Positions 35,328 through 44,163 of a stretch of DNA of 64,000 bases are shown here, piece by piece. Position numbers and translations under genes: made by a program. The number at the start of each line of letters is the position of its first letter. The stretch's first letter is position 1. Location: assembly GCA_015490755.1 (NCBI GenBank), contig WFXF01000086.1, positions 35,190 to 99,189 of the forward strand, read 5' to 3'. The notes beneath the pieces were generated by a model, which did not search any database, had not been told where the DNA came from, and was given only the letters and a program-made list of their open reading frames with translations. This DNA comes from Gammaproteobacteria bacterium (GTDB lineage Bacteria; Pseudomonadota; Gammaproteobacteria; JAADGQ01).

Positions 35328-37220
35328 TTGACTGAACCCATGGCACATCAACACCACTATCCACTGCTTGAAAGAGCCAACATGCCAGAAGAACTGCGGC
35401 AATTGGATATCACTGAGCTTCTCATCCTGGCTGAAGAGCTTCGCCACTTTATGATTCAGTCTGTCGCCAAAACAGGTGGCCACCTTTCTGCAGGCCTGGG
35501 TACCGTTGAACTGACTATCGCACTGCATTATGTATTCAACACACCGGCTGATAAATTAGTCTGGGATGTTGGCCACCAAAGCTACCCGCACAAAATCCTC
35601 ACAGGCCGCCGTGAACAGATGGCAACTCTACGCCAAAAGGACGGGCTTTCAGGCTTCAACAAGCGCAGTGAAAGTGAATTTGACAGCTTTGGTGTCGGCC
35701 ACTCCAGCACATCAATCAGTGCAGCACTCGGCATGGCTATTGCCAATGAGCAGCAAAATGATGACCACCATGCCATAGCCATTATTGGCGACGGCTCAAT
35801 GACAGCGGGCATGGCATTTGAGGCTTTGAATCATGCAGGCGATCTTGATGCCAACCTGCTCGTCATTCTCAATGATAATGACATGTCTATCTCAGAAAAC
35901 GTAGGCGGCCTTTCCAAGTACTTTGCCCGTGTTCTAGCTGGAAAACTTTACTCCTCTGTGCGTGAAGGCAGTAAAACACTGCTGGAACGCATGCCTTCAG
36001 TCTGGGAGCTTGCACGCCGCACAGAAGAACACGTAAAAGGCATGGTCGTGCCTGGCACACTGTTTGAAGAGCTTGGGTTCAATTATATTGGCCCGATTGA
36101 CGGCCATGATCTACCCAAACTCATCAAGACATTCAAAAACCTGAAAAATCTCAAAGGACCTCGATTTTTACACATCGTCACCCAAAAAGGAAAAGGTTTT
36201 ACCCCCGCAGAAAATAACCCTACCTCTTATCATGGCGTACCTAAATTCAACCCTGATACTGGTGAAAAAGTTCGATCTCCCACAAACGGCCCCACCTATA
36301 CCGAAGTCTTTGGTGAATGGCTCTGTGATACAGCTTCAATCGATGAACGACTGATCGGCATTACACCTGCAATGCGCGAAGGTTCAGGCATGGTTGAGTT
36401 TTCCGAGCGCTTTCCAAAACGCTACTTAGACGTAGGCATTGCCGAACAACACAGCGTAACTCTAGCAGCCGGCCTTGCATGTGAAGGCATGAAACCCGTT
36501 GTTGCAATCTACTCAACTTTTTTGCAACGCGCTTACGACCAGCTCATTCATGATGTCGCATTACAAAACCTGCCCGTTATGTTTGCCATTGATCGTGCAG
36601 GTATTGTCGGTGCTGATGGCCCCACACATGCCGGTGCATTTGATATTAGCTTTTTACGCTGCATTCCCAACATGCTGATTATGGCACCCAGCGATGAAAA
36701 TGAGTGCCGCCGAATGCTCGATACCGGATTTTTACATAATGGCCCTAGCACTGTACGTTACCCTCGTGGTGGTGGCTCGGGCGCAACCATCAACAAAGAA
36801 CAAATACCACTCACCATTGGTCAATCTCGACTCATCAAAAAAGGTAAACAGGTCGCTATTTTTGCATTCGGCAGTATGTTGCAACCGGCGCTGGATGCTG
36901 GAAAACAACTGGGTGCGTCCGTGGTCGACATGCGCTTTATCAAGCCACTTGATGAAGATATGATTAAGCAAATGGTCAACGATCATAAATTGGTTATCAC
37001 CATTGAAGAAAACAGTCTTTCAGGGGGCGCTGGTAGTGCTATCAATGAACTTTTAGCTGCCAAGAACATCCAATGCTCAATCATCAACCTCGGGCTGCCT
37101 GATAAAGTTACAGATCAAGGTAGCCGCGAACAACTATTAGCTGAATATGGATTGAGTGCCAACGGAATTATTAATGCCGTAACATCTCACCCCGAATTTA
37201 TTAAAGCCACCGTTCCTTAA
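35328..37220 (+). CDS. dxs: 1-deoxy-D-xylulose-5-phosphate synthase
   Basis: A 630-aa thiamine-diphosphate enzyme of the MEP isoprenoid pathway, joining pyruvate and glyceraldehyde 3-phosphate. [18 protein letters not shown] with NDNDMSIS is the ThDP/Mg site; [15 protein letters not shown] and [13 protein letters not shown] are family signatures. The start is either TTG 35328 or ATG 35340; neither has a strong ribosome site. It is coupled closely to ispA. Confidence 0.97.
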   Translation: MTEPMAHQHHYPLLERANMPEELRQLDITELLILAEELRHFMIQSVAKTGGHLSAGLGTVELTIALHYVFNTPADKLVWDVGHQSYPHKILTGRREQMATLRQKDGLSGFNKRSESEFDSFGVGHSSTSISAALGMAIANEQQNDDHHAIAIIGDGSMTAGMAFEALNHAGDLDANLLVILNDNDMSISENVGGLSKYFARVLAGKLYSSVREGSKTLLERMPSVWELARRTEEHVKGMVVPGTLFEELGFNYIGPIDGHDLPKLIKTFKNLKNLKGPRFLHIVTQKGKGFTPAENNPTSYHGVPKFNPDTGEKVRSPTNGPTYTEVFGEWLCDTASIDERLIGITPAMREGSGMVEFSERFPKRYLDVGIAEQHSVTLAAGLACEGMKPVVAIYSTFLQRAYDQLIHDVALQNLPVMFAIDRAGIVGADGPTHAGAFDISFLRCIPNMLIMAPSDENECRRMLDTGFLHNGPSTVRYPRGGGSGATINKEQIPLTIGQSRLIKKGKQVAIFAFGSMLQPALDAGKQLGASVVDMRFIKPLDEDMIKQMVNDHKLVITIEENSLSGGAGSAINELLAAKNIQCSIINLGLPDKVTDQGSREQLLAEYGLSANGIINAVTSHPEFIKATVP

Positions 37221-37248
37221 CATCATTTTAACCTGTTGTACTGACCCC

Positions 37249-37629
37249 ATGCCTGCTTGTTATACATTAAAGATCATTACTGAATTTGCTTCTGCTCACA
37301 GCTTACGTAACTACCCAGGAGAGTGCCGCCGCCTACATGGCCACAACTGGAAAGTAGAGGTTGAAATAGTTGCGAACAAGCTTGACCGGCTCGGTATGGT
37401 TATTGATTTTAAAACTGTCAAATCAACAACGAAAGCCGTTACTGACCAACTTGATCACCACTATTTAAATGAGATCAAACCATTCGATAAAATCAACCCT
37501 ACAGCAGAAAATATCGCTGCATTTTTATATAAAGCACTATCTGAAGAGCTTAATGATGAAGCCATACAAGTCAAAGCAATTACACTATGGGAAACAGAGC
37601 GCGCCAGTGTGCACTATACAGAGAACTAA
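37249..37629 (+). CDS. queD: QueD, 6-carboxy-5,6,7,8-tetrahydropterin synthase
   Basis: A 126-aa PTPS-fold protein. The zinc histidines sit in [10 protein letters not shown] and [12 protein letters not shown], and the catalytic Cys is in GECRR. It makes the carboxypterin precursor of queuosine from dihydroneopterin triphosphate. The next gene, folE2, makes that triphosphate from GTP, so the pair forms one branch. The folE2 start is five bases beyond its stop. Confidence 0.94.
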   Translation: MPACYTLKIITEFASAHSLRNYPGECRRLHGHNWKVEVEIVANKLDRLGMVIDFKTVKSTTKAVTDQLDHHYLNEIKPFDKINPTAENIAAFLYKALSEELNDEAIQVKAITLWETERASVHYTEN

Positions 37630-37634
37630 AATAT

Positions 37635-38429
37635 ATGCCTGAAAATAACAAACCTGCCATTGCCGACGTACAAAACAGCCCAGATAGCCGTCAAATCGCC
37701 ATTAATAAAGTTGGCATTAAAGATATTCGACACCCTATACGTGTAAAAGATCGTAGTGACGGAGAGCAGCACACTATTGCTAATTTCAACATGTATGTTG
37801 ACCTTCCTCATAATTTCAAGGGCACGCACATGTCCCGTTTTGTGGAGATATTAAATACTCAGGAGCGTGAAATTTCAATTACATCATTCAATGATATGCT
37901 GAAAGAGATGACTATACGGCTTGAAGCAAATTCAGGCCATATCGAAATGAACTTCCCATACTTTATTAGTAAAGTTGCACCAATCAGCCACGTAAAAAGT
38001 ATGCTGGACTATGATGTCACTCTTTATGGTGAAATTACTCACGGAGAGAGCTTTGTTGATATCAAAGTGGTTGTTCCTGTTACCAGCTTATGTCCATGCT
38101 CGAAAAAAATATCTGACTATGGTGCTCACAATCAGAGATCACACGTAACAGTTAAAGTACGCACAAAAAATTTCGTATGGATTGAAGATCTGATTGATTT
38201 AATTGAACAGGAAGCTTCCTGTGAAATTTTTGGCCTGCTCAAGAGACCTGATGAGAAGTATGTCACTGAAAAAGCTTATGACAACCCCAAGTTTGTTGAA
38301 GATATGGTGCGTGATGTCGCGGCACGCCTGAATCAGGATTCACGTATTCTTTCGTATACCGTCGAATCAGAGAATTTTGAATCCATTCACAACCATTCAG
38401 CATACGCTTTAATCGAAAATAAAGTTTGA
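37635..38429 (+). CDS. folE2: GTP cyclohydrolase FolE2 (type IB)
   Basis: A 264-aa enzyme converting GTP to dihydroneopterin triphosphate for folate and queuosine. [18 protein letters not shown] with VTSLCPC is the FolE2 metal-site signature, and [18 protein letters not shown] is the conserved C-terminus. FolE2 works with metals other than zinc and is often used under zinc limitation. The ATG at 37635 follows queD closely; an upstream in-frame start at 37587 overlaps queD and is unlikely. Confidence 0.96.
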   Translation: MPENNKPAIADVQNSPDSRQIAINKVGIKDIRHPIRVKDRSDGEQHTIANFNMYVDLPHNFKGTHMSRFVEILNTQEREISITSFNDMLKEMTIRLEANSGHIEMNFPYFISKVAPISHVKSMLDYDVTLYGEITHGESFVDIKVVVPVTSLCPCSKKISDYGAHNQRSHVTVKVRTKNFVWIEDLIDLIEQEASCEIFGLLKRPDEKYVTEKAYDNPKFVEDMVRDVAARLNQDSRILSYTVESENFESIHNHSAYALIENKV

Positions 38430-38461
38430 TTTTCAAACAGCAACTAAAATTCTTATATAAA

Positions 38462-38491
38462 AAAGAGAAAGGAATCACTTCCTTTCTCTTT
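38462..38491. terminator. Bidirectional hairpin terminator after folE2
   Basis: Perfect 13-bp arms aaagagaaaggaa (38462-38474) and ttcctttctcttt (38479-38491) with a tcac loop, flanked by A and T runs. It lies between the convergent folE2 and secreted-protein genes. Confidence 0.85.
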
Positions 38492-38534
38492 AACCAACTA
38501 TAAAGAACAATAAATGCTTTTTATATTGCTCCTC

Positions 38535-39833
38535 TTATGGAGCAGGAGTACCTGGTGCTGAGTATCCAGGAACACCTAGAGTCCCACCTGTTACAGTATC
38601 ATTAATATCTCCTGCTGGAGGAAGATCTTCAGAGTAACCATGTGGATGTGGCTGTAATAGACCAGACAAACCAGCTGAGCCAATAGGTGGAATATTTGGA
38701 GCCCATCCGTCACCATCAGGCTCGCCACGCTCGGCGATACCATCCAGGTCATCCGTAAATAGTTCAATTGGACGAGGGAAAGCCGCAGCAAAATCTACGT
38801 TAGTTGCCCATGAATCCAAACCACCCTGCTTACGAACGTCAGCTTGACGTTGACCGCCACCGGTACTTGCGAAACCAATCTCTTTCACAACACCATCAGT
38901 ACCGTAGTTAGTGACTTGCACATGACCAAAATCACCCGCACCACCTAAACCAAGCTGCATATCCTGACCAATACCGAAGGCCTGAACCCGATCACCCGCT
39001 TCCCAGTTAACTTCTGGCGAATAGAACAGAATGTCAGAAAACAACCCAGTAATACCAGCAGCACCACCTGCAGCAGTAGTATTGGAACCTTCAAGCTCTT
39101 CAAATACAAACAATGTATTATCACCAGAACCTGTTTCCAGACCGTTCTTATCCAGAGCCACCCCTTGAGTCATCAAAAGTGCGCCACCAGTTTTAACATT
39201 ATTGATATCAAACTCAGTATTCAACCAAAAGCCAAAGTTAAATGATTGACCTGTGATCATCATATCTTTACCAGTACCTGTAGATCCACTACCGATATAG
39301 TAAGTATTACCAATATCAACCTCTACGTCATTATTCTCTGTTGCCCAACCAGTATTGATCACTGCAATCAAATCAAAACGGTAAGCAGCATCCGTCGCAC
39401 TACCTGTACCATACGGACGATCGAGAACTGGCCCGCCCCCATCAGCTGAAGTGAAATAATCACGAATTTGTGATTTCAACATAACACCATCAGTCTGCTG
39501 CGGTGATGAAATATTTTGTGAATAATCTACTTTAATAATCGACTCATCCGAGAAACCAAGTGAACCAGGTATTCCATTAGTTGGAGCACCAAACTCACGT
39601 GGATCCATTCTATCGACAATAACTTGACGGATATAGGACTGGCCGTCAACAGTATATTGTGATTGCAAAAAACCATCATCACGAATCAAATCTATACCAC
39701 CCAAGGTATCAACGATTTGCCCATCTTCGACATACCAGCCATCGAATGGTACTGGTGCGTCAGCAGCTGCGTAAACTACTCCACTCAACATCGGAGCGAC
39801 AGCTGCGGCGATTGTAAGCACGCGTCTTTTCAT
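38535..39833 (-). CDS. Secreted protein of unknown function
   Basis: A 432-aa protein with a clear signal peptide (MKRRVLTIAAAVAPMLSGVVYAAA) and the ribosome site GGGAGGG just before the ATG at 39833. The mature part begins FDGWYVEDGQIVDT and contains DGFLQSQYTVDGQSYIRQ, then Gly/Asn/Asp-rich beta-type sequence (NFGFWLNTEFD, FVFEELEGSN). It has no cysteine that I could find. It ends in a Pro/Gly/Ala-rich stretch (PGYSAPGTPAP) with no membrane anchor. No family recognised. It is divergent from the TPR/barrel gene across a 385-base gap with a palindrome, so it may be coregulated with it. Confidence 0.75.
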   Translation of the reverse strand: MKRRVLTIAAAVAPMLSGVVYAAADAPVPFDGWYVEDGQIVDTLGGIDLIRDDGFLQSQYTVDGQSYIRQVIVDRMDPREFGAPTNGIPGSLGFSDESIIKVDYSQNISSPQQTDGVMLKSQIRDYFTSADGGGPVLDRPYGTGSATDAAYRFDLIAVINTGWATENNDVEVDIGNTYYIGSGSTGTGKDMMITGQSFNFGFWLNTEFDINNVKTGGALLMTQGVALDKNGLETGSGDNTLFVFEELEGSNTTAAGGAAGITGLFSDILFYSPEVNWEAGDRVQAFGIGQDMQLGLGGAGDFGHVQVTNYGTDGVVKEIGFASTGGGQRQADVRKQGGLDSWATNVDFAAAFPRPIELFTDDLDGIAERGEPDGDGWAPNIPPIGSAGLSGLLQPHPHGYSEDLPPAGDINDTVTGGTLGVPGYSAPGTPAP

Positions 39834-40218
39834 TATAAAACCCTCCCATAAAACTACGGCTATTATTATTTTCGTTAAAGCTGCTAAAAAATATTTATAA
39901 CAGCCCTCGGGTAACATCCTACCCACACAACAGGTATAACGTCAAGTATTTTTAGGTTTAAAACATCAGATGCAGTCGCACCCTGTTTATTCAAACCAAA
40001 CTAAATTGAACCCTACTTATATGCGTATCATATAAACCGGTTTATACTGGCTGGGTTAAGCTGGATTATATTTTGAACAACCATATTCAAGAACGATTAC
40101 ATACAAGGTCTTTAAATTTTTATGGGAATAATCCATTAAGTTTGCCATGTGGAACTTTTTCATTCCAACACAGCACCAAACAGAACGATAAAATCTGGCA
40201 ATAAACCCTAACCTTCAT
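39834..40218. other. Divergent regulatory region
   Basis: 385 bases of AT-rich sequence without a gene. It must hold two divergent promoters and contains the 16-bp palindrome at 40031-40046. No tRNA or small RNA gene is evident. Confidence 0.6.
40031..40046. promoter_or_regulatory. Perfect 16-bp palindrome tataaaccggtttata, candidate operator
   Basis: 8-bp arms meet without a spacer. It is roughly midway between the divergent starts (39833 and 40219). Such a symmetric site fits a dimeric repressor or activator, but the binding protein is not identifiable from this window. Confidence 0.45.
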
Positions 40219-42798
40219 ATGATGCTGCGTGATAACAAGCTCACCATAATTGCACTTCTCTCTATTTTGCTGAGCTTTTTTCTTTTTCAAAAAGAGACTA
40301 TTGCTGAATCAGAAGATATAGCCAACCTGCCAGAAGCAAGCACTGCTCCGACTCTCCTAAAGAAAGGCAATATAGCACTTGCCAAAGGTGACTACGACAA
40401 TGCCCTGTTGCGCTTCAAGGAAGCTCTGTTTCTCAAACCTGATTATGTGGAAGCTTATTACCGTATCGGACAGATATATATAAGCAAAGAAGCCTACAAA
40501 GAAGGCTTCCAATACATCAAAAAAAGTATTGCTCTCGCTCCTGAAAACCTGACTTTACGTAACTCCCTGGCCACTCTCTATGAGGGGCTGGGTAACACCA
40601 ATGCCGCAATTGATGAGTTCAAAAAACTGGACATGGTTGCCACTCAGGTTGCAGAGCTTATGGATGATCCGACTGATGCTATTCGATGGAAGTTTAAAGC
40701 GCATCAAAAATTAGCAACGCTTTATGCACAAAAAGGGGATATGGAAAACTCTCGCAAACACATGAAACAGGTATTATTGCTTAAACATGGCGATGCCATT
40801 CAACCTGAAAAAATGGATAGCATCATATTAGGCCTCCAACTTGCAGAACAACTCAAGGACGAAGGAAAATATGACCTTGCATTAAAAGCCATTCAACCCA
40901 TACTTACCGCAGATAAAAACAATATTACAGCCCTCCTCACAGTGGGTACAATTTATCAAAAACAAAAAGAGTACAAAAAAGCTGAAGCAGCATACAAAAC
41001 AGCATTGAAAATCAATCCTGAATATGCTCTCACACACGCAAACCTTGGCACATTACTCGTAGCACAAGGCAACTTCAGAGGTGCGATCGAGCACCTTGAA
41101 ACAGCTTTAAATCTTAACAACAATGAAGCAGTCACATTACGAACCCGTATGGCATTACCCAAAATTTATATTGCTTACGGTAACAAGCTACTTCAAGAAA
41201 ACAACCCTATTCAAGCCTTAAAGTATTTTGAAAAAGCCATTGCGATTGATCCTGATAATAGCCGGACACAATATACTATCGGACTCATATACCTCAGCAG
41301 AAACAATCTGAGAAAAGCTGTCGGGCATTTGGAAAAAACGGTCGAATTTCAACCGAACAATATCAAAGCGCACTATGCACTTGCAGATGTTTATACCCAA
41401 CTTCAGCAGTATGAAAAAGCCAGCAAATCCTATCGTAAAGTTATGGAATTAAACCTAAATGAACTCTTTGATAATGACAAAATAGAGCAGCAACTCAAAA
41501 TGATTGGTGTAAAATCATGGATTGCATCGAATGACTACGACAAGGCAGCAAGATCACTACTCGATATTATTGCAACTTATCCCGACAATGCTGAAGCACA
41601 CTATTATCTGGCAGCTATTTACGGACAATACAACTATCTGGATGAGGCGTTAAAAGAGTATCAAAAAGTATTGGATATCAATCCAGACCATGGCAAAGTA
41701 AAATTAAATATGGCCGCGATATACCACCAGCAATGGGATGAATTCAGTGCAGCACGTATTTATGGCCAACTTGCAAATAACTTAAGCAACAGCGCCATAG
41801 CAAAAAGTGCATCACAAAAACTCCGCTCCCTAAATAAACAAATCAATGGTTTTTCCTACAATCTAAATCAAGCACTACTCGTTGATGACAATCCATTTCT
41901 TAGCAGTGAGCGACCTTTCTTTGACTTTAGAGCCAAACCTATTATTGATATTCGTTCCGACCTTTCATTCAGCCTAACGTATAATTATAAAATATATAAA
42001 AATCTGAAATTAGCACTCATTTTCAACCCATCTCTCACTTCATATATTGATACAGGAGCTGATTTTTTCAATAGCACAAATAAAACCATATTTACATGGG
42101 GAAATCACCGAAACAACCTGAGTATCAGCTATGCCAATACGGATCAGTCCAACATGCTGGATGAGACAAAAACCAGCCAGACACAAAATATCACTGCAAC
42201 CGCCCGCATCAGACTGGAAACCTTACCGCCGCTTACTGCATCAAATGCACTTAAAAAGGCCGCAACCACACAACTACTATCACTTTCACTGTCACACAAT
42301 AACTACGAATCATTCTCAAGCCGCGCACTCAGTGCGGATCGTTATACAGCCACCGCCTCTTACAGCACCCGGCTTTTTAGTTCCTGGCTATTCTCACCGA
42401 ACTATACTTTAACGATCAACCAAAATAAAAATCCGGAAGGTGATGATAATGCATATCAAAAACACACCCTGAATACGTCATTAAGCAAAGCATTCACTTC
42501 ACGCTGGAGTGGTCGCATCAACTATACGTTATCCTTTTCTCTTTACAGCAATCCTGACAGTTTTTCAAAACGGAAATACAGACGAAAAAGCATCTACAAT
42601 GCACTGGCAACAACACTCAACTACCGAATCAACAACCACATGAAACTTAGTGCAACTTATACTTTGGGTAGAAACGATGCAAATCTACCCACAGGCTATA
42701 TTTTGGATATAGGCAATGGGCCTATCGGCTTTCAAAGCAGCTCACTGGGCAGCTACCGTCATCAATCACTCAAACTGAACTTCAATTTGAGTTTTTAA
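40219..42798 (+). CDS. TPR-repeat protein with C-terminal outer-membrane beta-barrel
   Basis: An 859-aa exported protein. Signal sequence or anchor at residues 9-25, then roughly ten TPR motifs (residues about 45-535; e.g. KGDYDNALLRFKEALFLKPD and YKKAEAAYKTALKINPEYAL). Residues about 540-859 alternate as amphipathic beta-strands (FSLTYNYKIYKNLKLALIFN, LNTSLSKAF, LKLNFNLSF) and end in Phe, as in outer-membrane barrels. The layout recalls exopolysaccharide exporters such as BcsC, PgaA and PelB, but no synthase or other export gene is adjacent. Its last 17 bases overlap the convergent ntrX-like gene. Confidence 0.82.
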   Translation: MMLRDNKLTIIALLSILLSFFLFQKETIAESEDIANLPEASTAPTLLKKGNIALAKGDYDNALLRFKEALFLKPDYVEAYYRIGQIYISKEAYKEGFQYIKKSIALAPENLTLRNSLATLYEGLGNTNAAIDEFKKLDMVATQVAELMDDPTDAIRWKFKAHQKLATLYAQKGDMENSRKHMKQVLLLKHGDAIQPEKMDSIILGLQLAEQLKDEGKYDLALKAIQPILTADKNNITALLTVGTIYQKQKEYKKAEAAYKTALKINPEYALTHANLGTLLVAQGNFRGAIEHLETALNLNNNEAVTLRTRMALPKIYIAYGNKLLQENNPIQALKYFEKAIAIDPDNSRTQYTIGLIYLSRNNLRKAVGHLEKTVEFQPNNIKAHYALADVYTQLQQYEKASKSYRKVMELNLNELFDNDKIEQQLKMIGVKSWIASNDYDKAARSLLDIIATYPDNAEAHYYLAAIYGQYNYLDEALKEYQKVLDINPDHGKVKLNMAAIYHQQWDEFSAARIYGQLANNLSNSAIAKSASQKLRSLNKQINGFSYNLNQALLVDDNPFLSSERPFFDFRAKPIIDIRSDLSFSLTYNYKIYKNLKLALIFNPSLTSYIDTGADFFNSTNKTIFTWGNHRNNLSISYANTDQSNMLDETKTSQTQNITATARIRLETLPPLTASNALKKAATTQLLSLSLSHNNYESFSSRALSADRYTATASYSTRLFSSWLFSPNYTLTINQNKNPEGDDNAYQKHTLNTSLSKAFTSRWSGRINYTLSFSLYSNPDSFSKRKYRRKSIYNALATTLNYRINNHMKLSATYTLGRNDANLPTGYILDIGNGPIGFQSSSLGSYRHQSLKLNFNLSF

Positions 42799-44158
42799 AG
42801 CTGGATTGTTTTGCATCAATTCCTAATGAGCGTAATTTACGATAGAGATGAGTACGCTCGACACCCGCTGCTTTTGCTACTTTACCAACACTACCATCGG
42901 CCACACGTAACTGGTGCTCCAGATAAGCTTTTTCATATAACTCTCGCGCTTCACGCAATGGCAAATCAAAGCCTGTCAATACTTCACGAACAGCTGGGCA
43001 AGGCTGGCCTCCTAACGCCATCATTACTTCTTCTTGCCCTATTTCAGGGCTCGTACCTAAAATCAACAAACGCTGCACAAGATTTTTAAGTTCACGAACA
43101 TTACCCGGCCAATGGTAACTACGTAAACTATTTTGCCCTGCAACCGAAAAGCGCCTATAAGGTAACCCCTCCTTTTTCACAAAAAAATCTGCGTAATACT
43201 CAAGTAGTTCGGGCACATCTTCACAACGCTCCCGTAATGACGGCACACTTAAAGGAACAACATTCAATCGATAATACAGATCTTCACGAAACCGCCCTTC
43301 CTGCACATCCCGCTCCAAGTTTCGATGCGTCGTGGCAATAATGCGTATATTCAGCTCCACAGGAGCTTCACCACCCACACGCTGAAATGCTCCTGTTTCA
43401 AGTGTTGTTAATAATTTGGCTTGAATCGCAGGATCCATCTCTCCGATCTCATCCAGAAGAAGCGTTCCCCCATTAGCCTGCTCCAGCAAACCAAAACGGG
43501 TTTGCCCATCCCGGTCATAACCAAACAATGTTTCTGCTGCTCCTCTTCGATCCAGACCAGCAACCCCTGCCTCAACAAAAGCAGAATCACGCCTGGAGCT
43601 ACAATGGTGAATATAGCGAGCAAATAATTTTCGTCCTACCCCTGGCTCACCACGCACCAGAACCCATGCATCATGCTCTGCAATACGTTCAGCTTGAGCA
43701 CGAACGGTTTGCATTAACTCACTCTTTCCCAGAGGCTCCACAAGCTCGCTGACATGCTGACGCAACCCTTCATTTTCTCGATGTAACCGGGCCAACTCAA
43801 GCCCACGCTTAACTGTGACCAACAATTTAGCCAAAGAAAGTGGTTTCTCAAGAAAGTCATAAGCGCCTAAACGTGTTGCTTCAACTGCGGTCTCAACTGA
43901 ACCATGACCTGACATCATAACGACGGGCACACCTGTATCTTCCGCATCACCCCACTCTTTCAACAGTGAAATACCATCTGTTCCCGGCATCCAGATATCG
44001 AGTAAGATTAAATCGGGGCGACGAGAGCGTCGCTGCTTGCGTGCGGCTTCAGCATCTTTCGCAACACTCACTTCATACCCTTCATCTTCTAAAATTTCTT
44101 TAACAAGATCACGAATATCAGGCTCATCATCGACAACCAATATATGAAGTGCGCTCAT
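42782..44158 (-). CDS. ntrX: NtrX-like response regulator with degenerate AAA+ domain
   Basis: A 458-aa protein. The receiver domain has Asp54 in LILLDIWMPG and Lys105; the AAA+ domain (about 143-385) and a Fis-type helix-turn-helix (about 405-450, AKAAGVERTHLYRKLRSLGI) follow. Walker A reads GEPGVGRK, with Arg at the usual lysine position, and the GAFTGA loop that contacts sigma54 is missing (LFGYDRDGQTRFGLLEQANGG). It may act as a DNA-binding regulator without sigma54 activation. Five bases separate it from ntrY upstream. Confidence 0.88.
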   Translation of the reverse strand: MSALHILVVDDEPDIRDLVKEILEDEGYEVSVAKDAEAARKQRRSRRPDLILLDIWMPGTDGISLLKEWGDAEDTGVPVVMMSGHGSVETAVEATRLGAYDFLEKPLSLAKLLVTVKRGLELARLHRENEGLRQHVSELVEPLGKSELMQTVRAQAERIAEHDAWVLVRGEPGVGRKLFARYIHHCSSRRDSAFVEAGVAGLDRRGAAETLFGYDRDGQTRFGLLEQANGGTLLLDEIGEMDPAIQAKLLTTLETGAFQRVGGEAPVELNIRIIATTHRNLERDVQEGRFREDLYYRLNVVPLSVPSLRERCEDVPELLEYYADFFVKKEGLPYRRFSVAGQNSLRSYHWPGNVRELKNLVQRLLILGTSPEIGQEEVMMALGGQPCPAVREVLTGFDLPLREARELYEKAYLEHQLRVADGSVGKVAKAAGVERTHLYRKLRSLGIDAKQSSFKNSN

Positions 44159-44163
44159 GTAAC

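Noticed and set aside
39834..40218. tRNA or small RNA gene in the divergent gap
   Set aside because: No cloverleaf-like arms or T-loop (gttcgaatc-type) sequence were found.
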